Shown piece by piece: positions 9,165 to 18,003 of a stretch of DNA of 64,000 nucleotides. Source of the stretch: Mesorhizobium erdmanii USDA 3471 (GTDB lineage Bacteria; Pseudomonadota; Alphaproteobacteria; Rhizobiales; Rhizobiaceae); assembly GCF_000472705.1 (NCBI RefSeq), contig NZ_KI421454.1:271227-335226 (forward strand), given 5' to 3'. The notes under the pieces are model-generated. The model searched no databases and was not told the DNA's origin. It worked only from the letters and a program-made list of their open reading frames with translations. A program made the position numbers and the translations under genes. Positions within the stretch are counted from its first letter, which is position 1. Every line of letters begins with the position of its first letter.

Positions 9165-9780
9165 GGGGGCTTGCCAGGACGCAGGATCACGGCGACCGGA
9201 CGTCCGGTCGCGGCGTCATAGATGTGATCGGCAGGAAACAGCGCTCGTCATATGGGCGTTGAAGAACGAAAGCTGCTGATGGCCGTGAACGACATCAACC
9301 GTGTCATCGATCTCGAGCGTCACGCTTTTGGGCGCGGCATAGCTCGACAGCCATAGAAAGCACCAGCCGAGTCGGATGACGGTGCGCAGGTCGGCTGGGA
9401 GTACAGATCAATCCCGCTGTCGGGCAGCCGCTGCAGGCGAGCTTGAAGGCCAGGTCGGTGCGCTGTCGGTCGAGATAGTCGGCATCCTCGTAGCCGCATG
9501 CGATCGCAAAGATGCGGGGGCGCGCGAATGTCGGCCATGGCGTGTGTCACCCGCAGTGGGTCGCGCGAATCGTGGATCGCAGCGGCCAACCTGTCGGCCA
9601 ATTGCAGGTGTAGCTCGCCGCGGCCAAAAGCATGACGCCACCATCCGTGGTGATGCATCCGGCCTCAAACGCAGCTGTGATCTTCTTGCGCCCAACGGCT
9701 GGAAATGAGAGCGGCAGCAACGTATCGTCGGTAATCGCGGGTGTGGCTCGCGAGATGTGGTGGCAGGGCTGGCTTAGACA
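9165..9780 (-). pseudogene. IS1380-family transposase remnant
   Basis: Read on the minus strand, pieces in different frames match IS1380 transposases in order: DDTLLPLSFPAVGRKKITAAF with TTDGGVMLLAAA, then DRLAAAIHDSRDPLRVTHAMADI, LPDSGIDLYSQPT, and VTLEIDDTVDVVHGHQQLSF with FNAH. Frameshifts and an internal loss make it dead, and the C-terminal part is missing. No clear terminal repeats were found. It is one of many decayed mobile elements here. Confidence 0.85.
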
Positions 9781-9849
9781 ACCGAAAGCTCTCGGTGCAT
9801 AAGACGGGCAAGAGTGCCCTGGATGAAAAACGATCCCAAGCGCTCTAAG

Positions 9850-9985
9850 CATCGGCTCGAGCGCTACGAGCAGCCCAAGCGCATCATCTTCGCAGAGGAC
9901 TTGCCGCGCAACACAATGGGCAAGGTCCAGAAGAATGTCTTGCGCCAACAGCACGCCGATCTATACGCGGGGGTGAAGCAGTGTT
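9850..9985 (+). pseudogene. C-terminal tail of a malonyl-CoA synthetase (MatB-like)
   Basis: The frame reads RYEQPKRIIFAEDLPRNTMG then KVQKNVLR...DLY. This is the end of acyl-CoA synthetases of the MatB group, where the lysine in NTMGKVQK is the catalytic/acylation lysine. Nothing of the rest of the enzyme (about 450 residues) is present upstream, where the IS1380 remnant lies. The break may be the result of the IS insertion followed by deletion. Confidence 0.7.
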
Positions 9986-10235
9986 CAATTAATCGAGCCT
10001 CGATCGTCAAACAGCGCCCTAAGCCGCGCAATGCCACGGCCCTTAGAGGGAAAATTTGTCTGACGGCCCGGACGTCGAAAGCGGTGCAGGTAGTGCTGTG
10101 ACGGGGCGTCAATAAGAGGTTGCCGGCGACTCAGCCGCAAATACACCTGAAGTTCGGTTGCCGCTTCGGGCAGCAGGCTTCGCTACGACGGCGTCCATGG
10201 GTTGGATATCTGTGTTCGCACAGTTTCCTCAGCCG

Positions 10236-10653
10236 TCAGTTAACTTTACGGTGCCTTCGCCGTCGTGTCGCGCACTTTGAGCATCGAGATCTCTGCCACC
10301 CGCAGGCCTGCGCCATAGTTACCGACAGCGCGGCCTGGTGCTTGAGGCAGGTGGTCGCGTCCAGCAAGCCGGCCACCTCGTCACGGCTCAGAATGACGGG
10401 CAGCTTGCGGGGACGGCCCACGCCAACAGCCTACATGCGAGTCCGGCCGGTCGAGCGTCTGGGTGAAGAAGAACCGTAGCGCCGACACAATGCTGTTCAT
10501 GGTCGACACGGGCTCTCCGGCCTCACGCTGTTCGACCTTGAACCGACGCAGGTCGTCTGCGGACGCCTCGTCAGGTGAACGCCTCAGCCCCCGACGTCGC
10601 GGATTTAGATGCGCTGTGTCTCCGCGCGAGAAGCGCCGCTTATAGAACGCCAC
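10236..10653 (-). pseudogene. Tyrosine recombinase/integrase N-terminal remnant
   Basis: Two overlapping frames read the N-terminal core-binding part (ADDLRRFKVEQREAGEPVST, then VSALRFFFTQTLDRPD) and the beginning of the catalytic part (RPRKLPVILSRDEVAGLLDA...LKHQAALS, then a frameshifted YGAGLRVAEI). This is the type of small integrase often found with IS91-like elements. At least one frameshift is present and the catalytic R-H-R-Y residues beyond the first Arg are lost. Confidence 0.75.
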
Positions 10654-10708
10654 TCACTTGCGTTCGTACGTGAGAGCCCAACGCTGCGATCGCGTCTCGA
10701 GCTGCGCT

Positions 10709-10724
10709 TGTTGCATTCGCGACA
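10709..10724 (+). promoter_or_regulatory. NifA-type upstream activator sequence (TGT-N10-ACA)
   Basis: TGTTGCATTCGCGACA is an exact TGT-N10-ACA. It is centred about 100 bp upstream of the start of transcription predicted from the -24/-12 element at 10788, the usual distance for NifA binding. Position and exact match make it credible; NifA binding itself is inferred. Confidence 0.7.
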
Positions 10725-10787
10725 ATACGGCTTCGCTGACGCGAGCATGAGCTATTAAATGAGCGGCTCGACGCTCAGTTTTCGCGA

Positions 10788-10804
10788 TTGGCACGCTGCT
10801 TGCT
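10788..10804 (+). promoter_or_regulatory. Sigma-54 (RpoN) -24/-12 promoter
   Basis: TTGGCACGCTGCTTGCT matches the consensus YTGGCACG-N4-TTGCW at every defined position. Transcription would begin near 10815, 75 bp before the dioxygenase ATG at 10890, and the NifA-type site lies at the proper distance upstream. Expression in low-oxygen, nitrogen-fixing conditions is the expected consequence. Confidence 0.85.
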
Positions 10805-10889
10805 TGGGACATGGGTGCTAGCGAGCTCAATGGCCGCAGTTGCACGGCTTTGGTCTGGCGAAGGAACCGCGAACTTGGAGGATACCACC

Positions 10890-11819
10890 ATGAGTGAAAC
10901 GGCTTTGATCGATGGTGTCATTCCGCGTGCGGCTGTTGTTAAACGCGCGCCGCGCATTGGCGCTGAAATCAGGGATATCAAGCTGTCGGGCGATCTGCCA
11001 GACGAGATCATCGCCGCGATTAAAGGCCTGCTGCTTGACCACAAAGTTATCTTCTTCCGTGACCAGGGTCATCTCGACGACGCCGAGCACGAGCGCTTTG
11101 CTCTTCGTTTCGGGAAGCCTATGCTGTCTCCGACGTTAGATCCTGCGAAGGGAACGATGTCGATCCTCGAGATTGCGAGCGGAGGTTTTCGGACTGACGC
11201 TTGGCACATCGACTTCTCCTACCTGGATGCTTATCCTAAGACTTTGTTGCTGCGAGGCGCTATTATCCCTCCAGTCGGCGGCGACACGGTGTGGTCAAAC
11301 ACCGCAGCGGCATATCTCGACTTGCCGGCGCCGCTGCAACGGCTTGCCGATGATCTCTGGGCAGTTCACAGCAACGCGCACGACTTCGCCGTATTTGCCC
11401 GCCCTACCGAAGCCGAAAAAAGGGTTTATGATGAGGCCCTTACTAGAGCGAGTTTCGAGACCGAGCATCCCGTTGTACGTGTCCACGCCGAAACAGGCGA
11501 GCGGACGTTGGTGCTTGGCCTTTACGTGAAACGTTTTGTTGAAGTGCCTAAACATGACGGCCAGAGGCTATTCGATTTGTTCGAGGCTCATATCACCTCT
11601 CCTGAAAACACTGTGCGCTGGAACTGGAAGCAGGGCGATGTCGCTATCTGGGACAACCGCGCCACGATGCATTACGCGGTTAGGGATTATTGCGACCAGC
11701 CTCGCGTCGTCCGTCGCGTTGCCATCGACGGGGAGGTCCCCGTCGGTGTTAACGGCCGGTGCAGTGTAGCGCGTATCAAGATCATCAGGCAGCCGCCCGC
11801 GCCCTCATCCACGAGCTGA
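10890..11819 (+). CDS. TauD/TfdA-family Fe(II)/2-oxoglutarate-dependent dioxygenase
   Basis: Cytoplasmic non-heme iron oxygenase, 309 residues, the usual TauD length. The HxD iron ligands are in DAWHIDFSY (near residue 105), the distal His is probably in DNRATMHYAVRDY, and the 2-oxoglutarate-binding Arg lies in the PRVVRRVAIDG segment near residue 280. I chose ATG 10890 (GGAGG 8 nt upstream); an in-frame TTG at 10788 lies inside the promoter. It probably hydroxylates a small sulfonate, ether or carboxylate. It stands alone, flanked by decayed DNA, yet is intact and has a perfect NifA/sigma-54 promoter, which suggests selection in the nodule. Confidence 0.9.
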   Translation: MSETALIDGVIPRAAVVKRAPRIGAEIRDIKLSGDLPDEIIAAIKGLLLDHKVIFFRDQGHLDDAEHERFALRFGKPMLSPTLDPAKGTMSILEIASGGFRTDAWHIDFSYLDAYPKTLLLRGAIIPPVGGDTVWSNTAAAYLDLPAPLQRLADDLWAVHSNAHDFAVFARPTEAEKRVYDEALTRASFETEHPVVRVHAETGERTLVLGLYVKRFVEVPKHDGQRLFDLFEAHITSPENTVRWNWKQGDVAIWDNRATMHYAVRDYCDQPRVVRRVAIDGEVPVGVNGRCSVARIKIIRQPPAPSSTS

Positions 11820-11963
11820 GTCCGTTAAAAAAAGCCCACCAAAACAACGGGGCCGCATCGGCGCACCGACGAGAGAAGATTTTAACCTGTGCTTGGCAGA
11901 CCTGGCAGCGACTTACTCTCCTGCAGGCATCGTAAGGTTATCGGTCAGCGGGCACAGAGATGA

Positions 11964-12640
11964 TTAGGGTGGTGAGACATCAAGCTGCCACGGTATGCGC
12001 GATTTCAGGGCAGGTTTCCATCTCGCGGCGCTGCGCAGACCACGATGGTCGGAAGATGATAGCGCGTGGCGGGGAAAGTGAAACACATTGGCGATCGGAT
12101 CGTGGATAGAGACGAAGCGTTGAAGCTGGCGTGATGACTTGAATCGCTTCATGATCTGTTCTCGTCGTCGGATCGGCTGGCTCGACGCCGGGCATAACAT
12201 TCTGCGTGGCGTGCCCATAAGTTTATCCGCGATCATGGCCCGAGGTGCACGGCCCTGCTCCTCCAGCAGCTTGCGCATCAGCCGCTTGGCAGCTCTGGCA
12301 TTTCGGCCTCTGTATAAGCACGTCGAGCACGAAACCATTCTGGTCGACGGCGCGTCAGAGCCACTGCTTCTTGTCATTGATGGTGGCCCCGCATTCGTCC
12401 ACATGCGACTTGTCACCAATCGCCCCGCTGATCGGCATTTTATGCCCCCAGCAAACTGTCGGTTGAATTTCTCTGCCCAGTTTCGGATGGTCTGAAGGGA
12501 GCGATGATGCCGCGTGCGGCAGCATATCTTCGAGCATGCGCAGGCTGCGCGGGAAGCGGAAATAGAGCCAGAACCACGTCGTTAGTCACTTCGGCGCGGG
12601 AAAGCGGTGGCAACGATAAGTAGATCACGGACAGACTTGC
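11964..12640 (-). pseudogene. IS6-family (IS26-like) transposase remnant
   Basis: Minus-strand pieces in several frames match IS6 transposases: a degraded N-terminus (ALFPLPAQPAHARRYAAARG), a DEC.A segment, then RNARAAKRLMRKLLEEQGRA followed by PRAMIADKL, and RRREQIMKRFKSSRQLQRFV with SIHDPIANVFHFPRH. The catalytic DDE frame is broken by frameshifts. It fills most of the gap between the dioxygenase and the ABC operon. Confidence 0.85.
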
Positions 12641-12667
12641 AATGCCGAAGCTGACTGACCACCTTAG

Positions 12668-14437
12668 TCACGTGTTGGGCGGTGCTTGTTTCGCAGTCGA
12701 CCTCGACCGCCACCACGTGACGTAGAGCGCGACCAGCCACAGCACGGGTAGAAGCATCAGTAGCGACGCCACCGCGGCAATCGTAGGATCCAACTCATTT
12801 CGCATGCTCTCCCACATTCTCAATGGGAGGGTTCGAACCGCCCCACCGACGAGGGACGAAAGGACCACCTCGTCGAAGGAGTGGATGAACGCGAACAACG
12901 CGCCGCCGATGACGCCGGGGCGGATCAACGGAAGCGTGACCTTCATGAATGTCTGTAGCGGCCCGGCCGTCATGCTCTGCGCCGCCTGCTCCAGCCGCCG
13001 GTCGAAGTTCGCCAAAGTCGCCGAAACGATGACGACAACAAAGGCGATGGAACCGATGCTGTGAGCTAAGATCAAACCGGTTTTCGTGCCGATCAGCCCG
13101 AGTTTGACCAGTCCTAAATAGGTCGCAACGCCGACAACGATAGCCGGAAAGGTAATCGGCGTCAGGATCACCATGGTCAGGAGACCCCGCAGTCGCGGTA
13201 CGGTGTTGCTGAGGCCGTAGGCCGCGAGCGTCCCAACGAAAGTGGACAGGATGGCGACCGCAACACCAATCTGAATGCTGGTCCAGGCGGTGCCAGACCA
13301 AGATGGATTGCTGAAGAAGGAGCGGTACCACTGTAGCGAAAGGCCCGACGGTGGGAACTCCAAAGCCGTCCCGGCACCGAATGACATGATCATGACTACG
13401 AGGCCCGGAAATAATAGGAAGAACATGACAACCGTGACGAACGCCGCGCCGACGATCTGCCACCAGCCGCCATCGTTCGCGGGCTGGTAGAGTTCTGCTA
13501 TCCAGCGCTTCGATCGATAAGGAGCGAAAAGCTCCTTGATATGTTGTGCCAGTTTGCCGAGACAGGGTAGCCGGCTGGGACGTGACCCCCTCGTTGGTTG
13601 CGCCGCGAGGCCCTGCTTACCGGAAATGTCCAGTCCGAATATTGAGAGGACGACTGCGGCAATGCCTAAGAGGATGAAGGCTGAAGCAGCGATAGACTCT
13701 AGATTGAGGGCACTCTGGACCTGAGCCGCGATGACGGTCGACAGCAAGGCATCGCGCAACCCGCCCAGTGCTTGCGGAGTGATGTAGAAGCCGAGGCAAA
13801 TCACAAAAACCAGCAGGACGCCACTGCGTATACCAGGAAGAGTGAGCGGAAGGAAGACGCGCCAAAAAGCGGCAAGGGGCCGCGCACCCATGCTGCGGGC
13901 CGCTGCTATCAACGAGTTGTCGATGCCAAGCATGACGCTGATCAGCGGCAGTATCATGATCGGAAGCATGATGTGAACCATGCCAATATAGAGGGCCACG
14001 CCACTGTAGATTATCGGCACAGAAGTGGATATCAACCCGAGGTCGAGCAGAAGATTGTTGATCAGGCCGCGGTCACCGAGGATAACGATCCATGCATAGG
14101 TGCGCGCCAGTAGGCTGGTCAGATAGGGAATGAAGACGAGCACGAGGAGCACGGTGCGCAGACGCTTCGAAGCGGCCACGATCAGATAGGCCGTAGGATA
14201 GCCGATAACGAGGCAGATGGCCGTGGCCACCACACTTATCTCAATGGTCTGGAAGAGCACGCGAACATTCGCCGGCCTTTCGAAAAACGCGTGGTAGTTG
14301 ACAACCGAAAAGGCCGGTGCATTGAGGCTGGTCAGGAGGAGCTGAATGACCGGTACGCCGAACGCCACTAGCAGAATGGCGAAGGCCGGCACGGTCAGCG
14401 CAATGGGCATACGCCCAAGCTTCTGAAGCGTTCTCAT
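12668..14437 (-). CDS. Fused two-domain ABC transporter permease (polyamine/Fe3+ type)
   Basis: Inner-membrane permease, 589 residues, twice the usual size. Two complete binding-protein-dependent transport domains lie in tandem: an N-half (about 20-280, PotB-like) and a C-half (about 330-585, PotC-like, with FPPSGLSLQWYRSFF). Each half carries an EAA-type loop (AAARSMGARPLAAFWRVFLP and AAQSMTAGPLQTFMKVTLP). ATG 14437 is preceded by AGGAAGAGGGA. It follows the ATPase by about 20 bp. Fused permeases of this kind occur in AfuB/FbpB-like and some spermidine-type importers. The binding-protein and ATPase genes just upstream complete the importer. Substrate unknown. Confidence 0.92.
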   Translation of the reverse strand: MRTLQKLGRMPIALTVPAFAILLVAFGVPVIQLLLTSLNAPAFSVVNYHAFFERPANVRVLFQTIEISVVATAICLVIGYPTAYLIVAASKRLRTVLLVLVFIPYLTSLLARTYAWIVILGDRGLINNLLLDLGLISTSVPIIYSGVALYIGMVHIMLPIMILPLISVMLGIDNSLIAAARSMGARPLAAFWRVFLPLTLPGIRSGVLLVFVICLGFYITPQALGGLRDALLSTVIAAQVQSALNLESIAASAFILLGIAAVVLSIFGLDISGKQGLAAQPTRGSRPSRLPCLGKLAQHIKELFAPYRSKRWIAELYQPANDGGWWQIVGAAFVTVVMFFLLFPGLVVMIMSFGAGTALEFPPSGLSLQWYRSFFSNPSWSGTAWTSIQIGVAVAILSTFVGTLAAYGLSNTVPRLRGLLTMVILTPITFPAIVVGVATYLGLVKLGLIGTKTGLILAHSIGSIAFVVVIVSATLANFDRRLEQAAQSMTAGPLQTFMKVTLPLIRPGVIGGALFAFIHSFDEVVLSSLVGGAVRTLPLRMWESMRNELDPTIAAVASLLMLLPVLWLVALYVTWWRSRSTAKQAPPNT

Positions 14438-14457
14438 ACAGGTTCCCTCTTCCTGTC

Positions 14458-15555
14458 TCAAGCCGGGACGAGGCGGATGTCGGACCGCAGCCAGTCGAGC
14501 TGCACTTCATCGCCGGGTTCGAAGATCTGCTGCCCCGAGGGGACATGCTCGCGCACGATGAGTACGCTGCTTTCGACGCGCACATGATATTTCCGCAACG
14601 GACCGGCGTAGATCATGTCCTCGACCATCCCGGTGACAGATTGGCGCTGACCCGCCTGGGCGCCCTTCGGCGCCGTTTGAGCGGCGATGCAGATGCACTC
14701 CGGCCGGATCATCACTACAGTGCCTGAAGGTTGCGCTACATCGGTTTCGATCTTGAAACCGGGATTTTCGAGGATGTTTGCCTCGCCCAGAAAGGTCGCC
14801 ACGAAGCTCGTGGCCGGCCGGTCGTAGAGAGCTTCCGGTGTGTCGATCTGCTCGATCCTGCCATCGCGCATGACGACGATGCGGTCTGACAGGGTGAGCG
14901 CTTCCTCCTGATCGTGAGTGACGCATATGGTGGTCTTGCCGAACTCCTTGTGCAGGCTCTTGATCTCGCCCTGCATCTGCTCTCGAAGATTGCGGTCGAG
15001 CGCGCCGAGCGGCTCGTCGAGCAGGAGGATCGGCGGATCGGCGATCAGCGCGCGGGCAAGCGCCACACGCTGCTGCTGGCCGCCACTCAGTTGCGACGGC
15101 ATACGGCCGCCCAATTCCGAGAGATGCACGCGCTCGAGCATTCGGTCGACCTTCGCTGCTCTCCCTGCGGCTTTCATGCCACGCATTTCGAGCGGAAATT
15201 CCAGGTTTCGGCGCACCGTAAGATGCGGAAACAGAGCATAACTCTGAAAGACGATGCCTTGGTCGCGCCGGTAGGACGGAACTGCGGCGACTGATTTTCC
15301 GGCGATTAGGATATCGCCCTCACTGGGCGCCGCGAACCCGGCAAGTAGCATGAGCGCTGTGGTCTTACCCGAACCGCTCGGACCGAGAATGGTCAGGAAT
15401 TCCCCGCGACTAACTGACAGCGACAACTCTTTAACCGCAGCGACCGTCCCATACATTTTGGTAACGCTGCAGAATTCGATCTGCGGAGGAACCGGGCTTT
15501 TCTCCAATGCGATCTCCTCTATGGGTGGCAAGAAACGGCCGGCATGTACTTTCAT
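14458..15555 (-). CDS. ABC transporter ATP-binding protein (PotA/FbpC type)
   Basis: Cytoplasmic ATPase, 365 residues. Walker A GPSGSGKTT, Q-loop FQSYALFPHL, signature LSGGQQQRVALARA, Walker B ILLLDEPLGALD and H-loop VTHDQEEAL are all intact. A C-terminal TOBE domain follows (about 275-365), as in PotA/MalK/FbpC proteins, which can sense small molecules. ATG 15555 follows GGAGG; a longer in-frame start at 15582 lacks support. It sits between the binding-protein and fused-permease genes, so these three form one operon. Confidence 0.93.
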   Translation of the reverse strand: MKVHAGRFLPPIEEIALEKSPVPPQIEFCSVTKMYGTVAAVKELSLSVSRGEFLTILGPSGSGKTTALMLLAGFAAPSEGDILIAGKSVAAVPSYRRDQGIVFQSYALFPHLTVRRNLEFPLEMRGMKAAGRAAKVDRMLERVHLSELGGRMPSQLSGGQQQRVALARALIADPPILLLDEPLGALDRNLREQMQGEIKSLHKEFGKTTICVTHDQEEALTLSDRIVVMRDGRIEQIDTPEALYDRPATSFVATFLGEANILENPGFKIETDVAQPSGTVVMIRPECICIAAQTAPKGAQAGQRQSVTGMVEDMIYAGPLRKYHVRVESSVLIVREHVPSGQQIFEPGDEVQLDWLRSDIRLVPA

Positions 15556-15659
15556 TGTTGAGCCTCCAGTCGAATTGAGCACCAGTCGACCATCAGCGGT
15601 GGATAGGGCTGCCGACGGCTTCGTGGTTGCCTTGCCGCACAGTCTACGGTGTTACGGAC

Positions 15660-16769
15660 CTAAAGAAGAACCCACTCGTTCCAGCGCTGAGTTAACCGCT
15701 GAACGTTCGATAGACCGTCCGAGCCGATCTCACTATACCACTCGAAATTGAGGGGAATGCTGGTCGCCAAAAAGTCCGGTTGGCTGGCAAGTTTGCGGGC
15801 AACGTTCTCAGGAATCAGCTCATAAGCAATGCGGTTGGTCGGGCCGATAGGAAACATTTGGACGAAGGCCGCCTGGCGCTCGGCGCGTGTGGCAAATTCG
15901 ATGAATTTTTGCGCATTCTGCGCATTCGGGGCACCTTTCGGGATCGCCCAATAGTCCCAGAGCAGCTTGGATTGGTTCCGATTGATCTCAAGTGGCAAGC
16001 CTTGATCGACGGACAAAACTGACCGACTATCATATGAATTGTAAAGGGCAGCCGTATTTTGTTGCATTAATTGCTGGATTTCGGCGCCGGTCGTCCACCA
16101 TTTGCGGACATGCGGCTTGATCTTGTCCAGGCTAGCAAAAATGCGATCGATGTCCATCGGATAGAGCTTATCCGCAGACACACCGTCCGCCAGCAACGCT
16201 TCCTCCCAAGGACCTAGCTGTCCTGTCTGACCTGACGAGAGCACTCTGCTCCCAGGAAACTTCTCGACATTCCAGAACTCAGCCCACGAGGTCGGACGCG
16301 GCTTGTCAGGCGGAAACTTTGCGGTGTTGTAAACCATGGCAACTGAATAGATAACAGACGCGACACCGAAAGACTGCTTCCCATGGTCTACGATGGCGTC
16401 TAGCTCCTGCCTCTTATAGATTGAGTAGTCGATCTGCTCAAGATAGCCTTTCTCAAAAGCAGAAAGCGCCGCGGGTCCGACCACGCCTATCACGTCGACA
16501 TAAACACTGTTCGTGGTCACCATCAGCTCAAGCTGTGCCGTGGTAGTCAAGTCGGTGATGGCCGTCACCTTGATCCCGGTTTCGGCCTCGAACGGCTTCA
16601 CATAGGCCTCAATAATTGAGTTACCGTATGAACCTCCGCTACCTGTCCGAATGACCAGTTCACCTTGGGATTGCGCCAACACTCGTCCAGCAAATGGGGG
16701 CATTGCCGACGCGGCAACGGCACAAGATGTAGTCCGGAGAAAGCTTCTGCGGTTCATTCGAAAAGTCAT
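15660..16769 (-). CDS. Periplasmic substrate-binding protein (polyamine/iron-type, SBP_bac_8-like)
   Basis: Binding protein, 369 residues. ATG 16769 is followed by a twin-arginine-like signal (MNRRSFLRTTSCAVAASAM) and a cleavage region near VLAQS. The mature part has the type-II fold layout of PotD/FbpA-like proteins (GSGGSYGNSIIEAYVKPFEA; SWAEFWNVEKFPG). It is the first gene of the importer with the ATPase and fused permease. A perfect 15-bp palindrome (arms TTTGGGG/CCCCAAA, 16831-16845) lies 62 bp upstream and may be an operator. Likely ligands are spermidine/putrescine-like or other cationic compounds; not determined. Confidence 0.88.
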   Translation of the reverse strand: MTFRMNRRSFLRTTSCAVAASAMPPFAGRVLAQSQGELVIRTGSGGSYGNSIIEAYVKPFEAETGIKVTAITDLTTTAQLELMVTTNSVYVDVIGVVGPAALSAFEKGYLEQIDYSIYKRQELDAIVDHGKQSFGVASVIYSVAMVYNTAKFPPDKPRPTSWAEFWNVEKFPGSRVLSSGQTGQLGPWEEALLADGVSADKLYPMDIDRIFASLDKIKPHVRKWWTTGAEIQQLMQQNTAALYNSYDSRSVLSVDQGLPLEINRNQSKLLWDYWAIPKGAPNAQNAQKFIEFATRAERQAAFVQMFPIGPTNRIAYELIPENVARKLASQPDFLATSIPLNFEWYSEIGSDGLSNVQRLTQRWNEWVLL

Positions 16770-16830
16770 TGATCGTTCACCTCTGGTGTTTGGACCGCCA
16801 CCCGCGCAAGAACCTATTTGGCAAACCCAT

Positions 16831-16845
16831 TTTGGGGGCCCCAAA
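16831..16845. promoter_or_regulatory. Perfect inverted repeat upstream of binding-protein gene
   Basis: TTTGGGGGCCCCAAA: arms TTTGGGG and CCCCAAA around one base, 62 bp before the ATG at 16769. A candidate operator by position and symmetry only. Confidence 0.4.
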
Positions 16846-16943
16846 CTTCACGCTACCACCGCTGTGTCGATCAGATCAGCCCGATAGCCGATGCCATGGG
16901 GGCTGGCTTGTTTGTTCCTTCAAGGTTCGGTTACCGGCCTGCA

Positions 16944-16995
16944 CGCATAGCACATCGTTGTCATCTGAAAGCGAGAAGGGCGACAGGGTCCCGGC
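16944..16995. repeat. Diverged upstream repeat R2, copy 3
   Basis: Aligns with 8713-8765 (ATCGTTGTCATCTGAAAGCG against ATCATTGGCATCTGACAGCG, then AGGGTCCC in both). It lies about 175 bp upstream of the binding-protein gene in the same orientation as the other copies. The rest of 16996-17201 holds nothing I recognise. Confidence 0.45.
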
Positions 16996-17201
16996 CCACC
17001 GCGCGAAGAGCATCAAGGAGCGTAGCGTTTCGTGTCGGTGAGGTTCTCCTTCACCTTAGACACCGCCGACGAAGGCCGACGCCCTATGCGAGCGGTCGTT
17101 CCCCCAGATGCTTACAGCGGGGACGCGCTGACGTCGGCAGAGCGGATCGCGGACATGACGCACGGTTACGGTACAAAGGCCACCTGAACGACGATAGAGG
17201 C

Positions 17202-17699
17202 TCACACTAGAAGCTGGTCAAAAAGCAAAATATCGTGATGCTTTTCGCTGTCTGAAAATACTTCCAAAAGGCATCCGGCTACCGAAAATCCACATTTCTT
17301 TTCCGCGAAAGAAATAACCTCCGGCTTATCTTTGAAGACGAGCGCAAAAATGCAGTGCAGATTGAGGATAATTGCTCGATCTAGAAGAGCGTGCGCGAGA
17401 GCGGATCCGATCCCTTTACGACGACATGAATTTTGAACATAAAGAGACATTTCCGCTGTGTGCTTAACATCTTCCCTGACGCGCAACCGAGTGAGTGCTG
17501 TCCAGCCGACCACGGCGCCCTTATGCACGCACGTGTAGGACTCAAATGACGGGCGCGATTCGAACAGAAATTCCTTCATCTCCTTGACACTCCAGGGGCG
17601 CGTTCCTTGTGTTGATTCCCTTGCACGACATGCGGCGTTGTAGATCTCTGTCACGCTTGGCAGGTCACCTGTTCGCAACGGACGCACTTGGTACGACAT
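17202..17699 (-). CDS. GNAT-family N-acetyltransferase
   Basis: Cytoplasmic acetyl-CoA-dependent N-acetyltransferase, 165 residues. The acetyl-CoA loop is visible as NSCRRKGIGSALAHALLDRA (about 92-111). The N-terminal RPLRTGDLPSVTEIYNAA pattern is typical of the phosphinothricin-acetyltransferase (PAT/Bar-like) group. ATG 17699 has GGAGG upstream. Monocistronic, with decayed DNA on both sides. The substrate is probably a small amine or amino-acid analogue. The neighbouring gene at 18004 is a second member of the same group. Confidence 0.85.
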   Translation of the reverse strand: MSYQVRPLRTGDLPSVTEIYNAACRARESTQGTRPWSVKEMKEFLFESRPSFESYTCVHKGAVVGWTALTRLRVREDVKHTAEMSLYVQNSCRRKGIGSALAHALLDRAIILNLHCIFALVFKDKPEVISFAEKKCGFSVAGCLLEVFSDSEKHHDILLFDQLLV

Positions 17700-18003
17700 T
17701 AAGTCCTCCAATCCCGTTTTGCATAGCGGATGGCTCGACTAGAGCTATCTCACAGTGGCGGTCTCCGGAGTTCGCGGCAACCTACCAAAGCTGGTAGCTT
17801 GTTTGGGCAGATTTGACTGTGGTTGTTCGGCATGGTTGAACGCAGGGTAACTGATATCCGCACCCAAAGTAATAAACGGCTGACTTGTCCGGAGGAAAAG
17901 CAGACGGCGAGTTGCCGGGTCACGTCGGCAGAACTCGGTGGGCGCTGAGAGCGGATGGCACCGCGTTCACGCGTTTTGAACAAGAAAGAAGCGAGGTATA
18001 CCC

